Assembly (NCBI RefSeq): GCF_031845305.1 | Contig: NZ_JAVREH010000003.1 | Coordinates: forward strand, 186,001-250,000 | Source of the DNA: Jatrophihabitans_A lederbergiae | GTDB taxonomy: Bacteria > Actinomycetota > Actinomycetes > Mycobacteriales > Jatrophihabitantaceae | Direction: 5' to 3' | DNA length: 64,000 bases | In this document: positions 60,559-64,000 of the stretch, in pieces | How the letters are laid out: each line of letters begins with the position of its first letter | Numbering within the stretch: position 1 is the stretch's first letter | Translations under genes and position numbers: made by a program | The notes under the pieces: model-generated | What the model was told of the DNA's origin: nothing | Seen by the model: the letters and a program-made list of their open reading frames with translations, nothing else | Databases searched by the model: none

Positions 60559-63513
60559 GTGGCCATGCGGCCTGAAATGCCGAGCATTCGGGTGTCACGT
60601 CGCGGCAAGATCGCGATCGGCGTGCTCATCTCGCTGTTTGTACTGCTCTCTGTGCTGGGCTCGCTCGTGCGGGTCTACACCGACTGGCTGTGGTTCGGCG
60701 AGGTCCACTATCGGTCGGTGTTCAGCACCATCCTGTGGACCCGGATCGTGCTCTTCGTCGTGGTGGGCCTGGTGCTCACCTCGATCATCGGCGCCAATGT
60801 CTTCCTGGCCTATCGGATGCGGCCGCCGTTCCGGCCGATCTCCCAGGAGCAGGAGAACCTCGAGCGCTACCGGGTCGCCCTGGAGCCCCGCAAGAAGCTC
60901 ATCTTCGGCGCACTGGTGGCCATCATCTTCATCGCGGCCGGAATGTCGGCTCAGGGCAACTGGCAGACCTGGCAACTCTGGCGCAACGGCCAGTCCTTCG
61001 GCGTGCAGGACCCCCAGTTCCACCGCGACATCTCTTTCTTCGCCTGGGACTACCCGGCGTACCGGCTGATCCTGAGCTTCGCCTTCAACGCCGTGATCTT
61101 CTCGCTGCTGCTCAGCCTCGCGGTGCACTACCTGTTCGGAGCCTTCCGGATCGCGACGCCCGGCCACAAATTGACGATCTCGGCCCGCCGGCACGTCACG
61201 CTGCTGGTGTTCTTCTTCATCGCACTGAAGGCCTGCGCGTACTGGCTGGACCGGTACGGCCTGGTGTTCTCCGGCCGCGGCAAGGTCACCGGCGCCTCGT
61301 ACACCGACGTCAACGCCTCGCTACCGGCGAAGACGATCCTGTTCTGGGTGGCGGTGCTGATCGCGCTGGCCGTGTTGGCGAGTCTGTGGCTCAAGAGCGC
61401 CCAGATCCCGATCATCTCGTTCGTGGTGCTGCTGGTGCTGTCGATCGGCATCAACGGCATCTACCCGGCCGTCGTCCAGCAGATCACGGTCAAGCCGAAC
61501 GCCAGCGACAAAGAGGCGCCATACATATCGAGAAACATTCAGGCCACCAGACAGGCCTATGACATCGTCACCAACACCGACGGCGGCAACGTCACGTACG
61601 AGAGTTACAAGGTCGACACCGACCCGAAGACGACCGCGCTCTCGTCGACGGATCCGACGATCTCCAACCTGCGCATCCTCGACCCGAACGTGGTGTCCTC
61701 GACCTTCAGCCGGTTCCAGCAACTGCGCAACCAGTACGGTTTCCCGGACAAGCTCGATATCGACCGCTACACCGTGGAGAACCAGACGCAGGACTACGTC
61801 GTCGGCGTCCGCGAACTGGACCAGAGCAAGCTCACCGGTAACCAGACCAACTGGATCAACGCCCACACCTTCTACACCCACGGGTACGGTTTCGTGGCCG
61901 CCGCGGCGAGCAGCGACGTCACCAACACGAAGCAGTTCACCGAGGGAGACATCCCGCCGACGGGCCCGCTGACCATGACGACGCCCCAGGTGTATTACGG
62001 CGAGTTGCTTCCGAACTACTCGATCGTGGGTGCGTCCGGAACCCCCCGGGAGTACGACGGCGCGGATGTGAAGACCACCTACACCGGCAGCGGCGGTGTC
62101 TCGCTGTCCAACGTGTTCAACCGGCTGGCCTTCGGTATCAAGTACCGCGAGGCGAACTTCCTGCTGAACAATGCCGCCAGCGCCCAGGGCGCCAAGATCA
62201 TGTTCAACCGCGACCCCCGCCAACGGGTGAAGAAGGTGGCGCCGTTCCTCACCGTCGACGGCGACCCGTATCCGGCGGTCATCGGCGGGCGGGCGCAGTG
62301 GATCGTCGACGCATACACGACGTTGGCGAATTACCCGTACTCCGAACGGCAAAACCTGTCCGACCTCACCACCGACTCGCTGACCGCGGCGAACCGCACG
62401 GCGGCGCAGGCGGACAGCCAAGTGAACTACATCCGCAACTCCGTCAAGGCGACGGTCGACGCCTACACCGGCAAGGTCACCCTCTACCAATGGCGGGACG
62501 ACCCGGTGCTCAGCACCTGGATGAAGGTCTTCCCTGGGGTGGTGCAGCCGAAGTCCTCGATGCCCGCCGACGTGCAGGCGCACGTCCGGTATCCCCAGGA
62601 CCTGTTCGAGGTTCAGCGCAAGCTGCTCGAGCAGTACCACGTGGACGATCCGCGGCAGTTCTACAACGTGGCCGACAAGTGGACGGTCCCCAACGACCCG
62701 TACCCCATCAACGGCACGATCGGCACCGCCCAGCCGCCGTACTACGCGCTGGCGAGTGCCCCGGCGAACGAGGGCGGTGGGGCCCAGTTCCAGCTGACCA
62801 CTCCGATGAAGGTCAACAACAGCACCAACCTGGCCGCCTACCTCACCGTGGACAGTGACCCCGGCCCGAACTACGGCAAGATGACCGTGCTACGGGTGCC
62901 GACCAGCACGGTGATCCAGGGGCCGGAGCAGATCGCCAACACGTTCCAGACGAACACCACGATTTCGCGTGACCTCACGCTGCTCGATTCGGGCGGGTCC
63001 AACGTGATCCATGGCAATCTGCTGACCCTGCCGATCGGCAGTTCGTTCCTGTACGTGGAGCCGTTGTACGTCCAGGGCTCGGGCGGCAATGGCTACCCGA
63101 TCCTGCAACGGGTGATGGTGGCCTACGGCGACAAGATCGGCTACGCGGACACGCTGGCCGGCGCGCTGGCGAACCTCAACCACGGGCCGGTCGGCGTCAC
63201 GGTACTAAACGGTCTGTCCGGAGGCACCACCACCAGTCCGACGAGCCCGGGGCCGTCCGCGTCGCCGCCGGCATCCTCGTCGGCGCCGTCGCCCGCTCCG
63301 TCGGCCAGCGCGAGCACCGGGACGGCACCGCTGCCGGTAGGTCAGCAGCAGTTGGTGGCGCAGTTGAACTCGGCGCTGAACCGCCTGCAGCAGGCCTACC
63401 GGTCAGGTGACCTGGCCGCTATCGGGCAGGCCCAGGCTGACGTGCAGCGGCTGTCGGCGCAGTACCTGAAGGGCCAGTCGAAGTCCCCGTCATCCTCGAC
63501 GTCTCCGAAGTAG
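60559..63513 (+). CDS. UPF0182 large integral membrane protein
   Basis: A 984-residue protein from a GTG. The N-terminal third is membrane-embedded: about seven helices between residues 12 and 310 (FLLVLLSVLG-type segments such as VVGLVLTSIIGANVFLAY and NAVIFSLLLSLAVHYLF). A long extracytoplasmic beta-rich domain (about 330-890) has conserved GGNVTYESY, TPQVYYGELLPNYSIVG and TLPIGSSFLYVEPLY, followed by a Ser/Pro linker and C-terminal helix (RLQQAYRSGDLAAIG). Function is not known. Length matches Rv3193c. A 27-nt direct repeat covers its stop codon. Confidence 0.95.
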   Translation: MAMRPEMPSIRVSRRGKIAIGVLISLFVLLSVLGSLVRVYTDWLWFGEVHYRSVFSTILWTRIVLFVVVGLVLTSIIGANVFLAYRMRPPFRPISQEQENLERYRVALEPRKKLIFGALVAIIFIAAGMSAQGNWQTWQLWRNGQSFGVQDPQFHRDISFFAWDYPAYRLILSFAFNAVIFSLLLSLAVHYLFGAFRIATPGHKLTISARRHVTLLVFFFIALKACAYWLDRYGLVFSGRGKVTGASYTDVNASLPAKTILFWVAVLIALAVLASLWLKSAQIPIISFVVLLVLSIGINGIYPAVVQQITVKPNASDKEAPYISRNIQATRQAYDIVTNTDGGNVTYESYKVDTDPKTTALSSTDPTISNLRILDPNVVSSTFSRFQQLRNQYGFPDKLDIDRYTVENQTQDYVVGVRELDQSKLTGNQTNWINAHTFYTHGYGFVAAAASSDVTNTKQFTEGDIPPTGPLTMTTPQVYYGELLPNYSIVGASGTPREYDGADVKTTYTGSGGVSLSNVFNRLAFGIKYREANFLLNNAASAQGAKIMFNRDPRQRVKKVAPFLTVDGDPYPAVIGGRAQWIVDAYTTLANYPYSERQNLSDLTTDSLTAANRTAAQADSQVNYIRNSVKATVDAYTGKVTLYQWRDDPVLSTWMKVFPGVVQPKSSMPADVQAHVRYPQDLFEVQRKLLEQYHVDDPRQFYNVADKWTVPNDPYPINGTIGTAQPPYYALASAPANEGGGAQFQLTTPMKVNNSTNLAAYLTVDSDPGPNYGKMTVLRVPTSTVIQGPEQIANTFQTNTTISRDLTLLDSGGSNVIHGNLLTLPIGSSFLYVEPLYVQGSGGNGYPILQRVMVAYGDKIGYADTLAGALANLNHGPVGVTVLNGLSGGTTTSPTSPGPSASPPASSSAPSPAPSASASTGTAPLPVGQQQLVAQLNSALNRLQQAYRSGDLAAIGQAQADVQRLSAQYLKGQSKSPSSSTSPK

Positions 63514-63566
63514 TAACACCGGAAGTAACGTCTCCCAAGTAGTAGCACCGGAAGTAGTAGCACCGA
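63501..63566 (+). repeat. Direct repeat spanning the UPF0182 stop codon
   Basis: A 27-nt unit (63501-63527, starting GTCTCCGAAGTAGTA) recurs at 63530-63556 with two differences, and its core AAGTAGTAGCACCG is repeated again at 63552-63565. The gene ends at the TAG in the first copy; the remaining copies are 3' untranslated. Confidence 0.7.
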
Positions 63567-63576
63567 TCAATGCCGT

Positions 63577-63607
63577 CGGGGTCGTCCGAGTCATGCGGAC
63601 GACCCCG
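63577..63607 (+). terminator. Intrinsic terminator after UPF0182 gene
   Basis: CGGGGTCGTCCG (63577-63588) pairs perfectly with CGGACGACCCCG (63596-63607) around a 7-nt loop, then ATTTGGCTT. It ends the UPF0182 transcript just before the tRNA promoter. Confidence 0.8.
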
Positions 63608-63609
63608 AT

Positions 63610-63638
63610 TTGGCTTGGCGGACAAGGGCGGGTAGTGT
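63610..63638 (+). promoter_or_regulatory. Candidate promoter for the initiator tRNA
   Basis: A -35 TTGGCT (63610-63615), a 17-bp spacer and a -10 TAGTGT (63633-63638) place the start point near 63645, a few bases before the mature tRNA 5' end at 63651. Confidence 0.45.
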
Positions 63639-63650
63639 TCGTCTTACCGA

Positions 63651-63727
63651 CGCGGGGTGGAGCAGCTCGGTAGCTCGCTGGGCTCATAACCCAGAGGTCG
63701 CAGGTTCAAATCCTGTCCCCGCTACCA
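63651..63727 (+). tRNA. Initiator tRNA-Met (anticodon CAT)
   Basis: A complete 77-nt cloverleaf beginning CGCGGGGTGGAGCAG and ending with an encoded CCA. The anticodon loop is CTCATAA within GGGCTCATAACCC. Three G-C pairs at the base of the anticodon stem and an unpaired first position (C1 opposite U72) are the marks of the formylated initiator species. The D-loop (AGCTCGGTAGCT) and T-arm (GGTTCAAATCC) are normal. This is the only RNA gene found in the window. Confidence 0.97.
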
Positions 63728-63740
63728 CATAGGTCCCAGA

Positions 63741-63779
63741 ATACAAGGCCTCCAGCGCATCGCGCCGGAGGCCTTGTAT
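63741..63779. terminator. Strong hairpin downstream of tRNA-Met
   Basis: ATACAAGGCCTCC (63741-63753) pairs perfectly over 13 bp with GGAGGCCTTGTAT (63767-63779), loop 13 nt. It lacks a clean T tract. The remaining 221 bases to the window edge show no supported gene. Confidence 0.75.
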
Positions 63780-64000
63780 GTTCGTCTCCCTCATATGTCC
63801 CTCAAACTGGGCGGCACGGGCCGACCCGAGGGGCCAGCGTCTGGGAGGCGCTAGTGCGGTGCGTCACCGGCCATCACAATGTCCCGTCGGCACACCGGGG
63901 CCAGCTCATCGTCATCGGAGCTGTGCCGAACCCATTCCCGTGAGCCCGTTCCAACTCATCACCGGAAACTGCGCCAACCGTGGAACGGCACCTCACGCGC

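Noticed and set aside
61321..62640. 439-codon antisense frame within UPF0182
   Set aside because: Arg/Val/Gly-rich shadow with no domain; UPF0182 matches its family along the whole length.
63651..64000. tRNA-Met as an integration site for a mobile element
   Set aside because: The tRNA is intact, and no integrase or repeated 3' end of the tRNA is visible in the remaining 270 bp; the window ends too early to judge further.
63780..64000. Possible partial gene at the right edge
   Set aside because: No frame with a ribosome site or recognisable protein sequence in the last 221 bases on either strand.

Overview
The window is about 64 kb of high-GC DNA (roughly 70 % G+C by eye), densely packed and rich in GTG starts and 4-nt GTGA/ATGA overlaps. 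It carries families found in Actinobacteria: WhiB7, AdnAB, DUF3107, DUF3152, DUF6912, PPA1309, UPF0182, Rv3235-family and mycoredoxin. From memory of the Mycobacterium tuberculosis map, much of the gene order matches the interval around Rv3193c to Rv3240c, so most of this is a conserved actinobacterial core region. The chitinase with DasR-type operators and the lack of mycolate-specific genes suggest a soil-type, non-mycobacterial actinobacterium. I cannot name the genus.

Layout. 0-3.3 kb: a partial GNAT acetyltransferase and secA. 3.3-4.9 kb: a secreted GH18 chitinase behind two dre-like operators. 5-9.7 kb: an Rv3235-family/LysM pair, an excisionase-like HTH protein, and a SAF plus ParA-like pair. 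9.8-12.9 kb: a WS/DGAT acyltransferase, a frameshifted patatin and DUF6912. 12.9-18.2 kb: a compact type VII secretion-like locus with an FHA-FtsK/EssC-like ATPase, divergent from one WXG100 protein and a SUFU-domain protein. 18.2-22.8 kb: CorA, Nudix, DUF6758, PH-domain, PHP phosphoesterase and small membrane proteins. 23-29.3 kb: an ECF sigma factor with a Ser-rich membrane partner, a Gly/Trp-rich membrane protein, a Fe-S PD-(D/E)XK nuclease, a hydrolase and a beta-propeller protein. 29.3-36.6 kb: rhlE, a ferritin-like protein, DUF3107, TetR, a hydrolase, DUF3152, moeZ and an alkyltransferase-like protein. 36.7-52.3 kb: DNA repair and proteolysis, with adnA-adnB, an M20 peptidase, an M16 pair, nudC, a uridine kinase-like protein, mycoredoxin and uvrD2. 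52.3-53.8 kb: whiB7 with a full attenuator leader, and two small genes. 53.8-63.5 kb: an ABC1 kinase, a ThiF-like protein, an M48-like protease, DUF2342, a Lon-like PDZ protease, PPA1309 and UPF0182. 63.65 kb: an initiator tRNA-Met between strong hairpins.

How the genes work together. The repair genes (AdnAB, UvrD2, the stand-alone Fe-S nuclease, the alkyltransferase-like protein) and the membrane/proteostasis genes (SecA, M16 pair, Lon-like protease, ABC1 kinase) are vertically inherited housekeeping. The regulatory points readable from the DNA are the dre operators of the chitinase, the whiB7 upstream-ORF attenuator, tandem repeats in the tetR intergenic region, and DnaA-box sequences at three places. 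No prophage, IS element, CRISPR array or obvious defence island is present. The least ordinary item is the small, possibly stand-alone type VII-like secretion locus with an adjacent SUFU protein.
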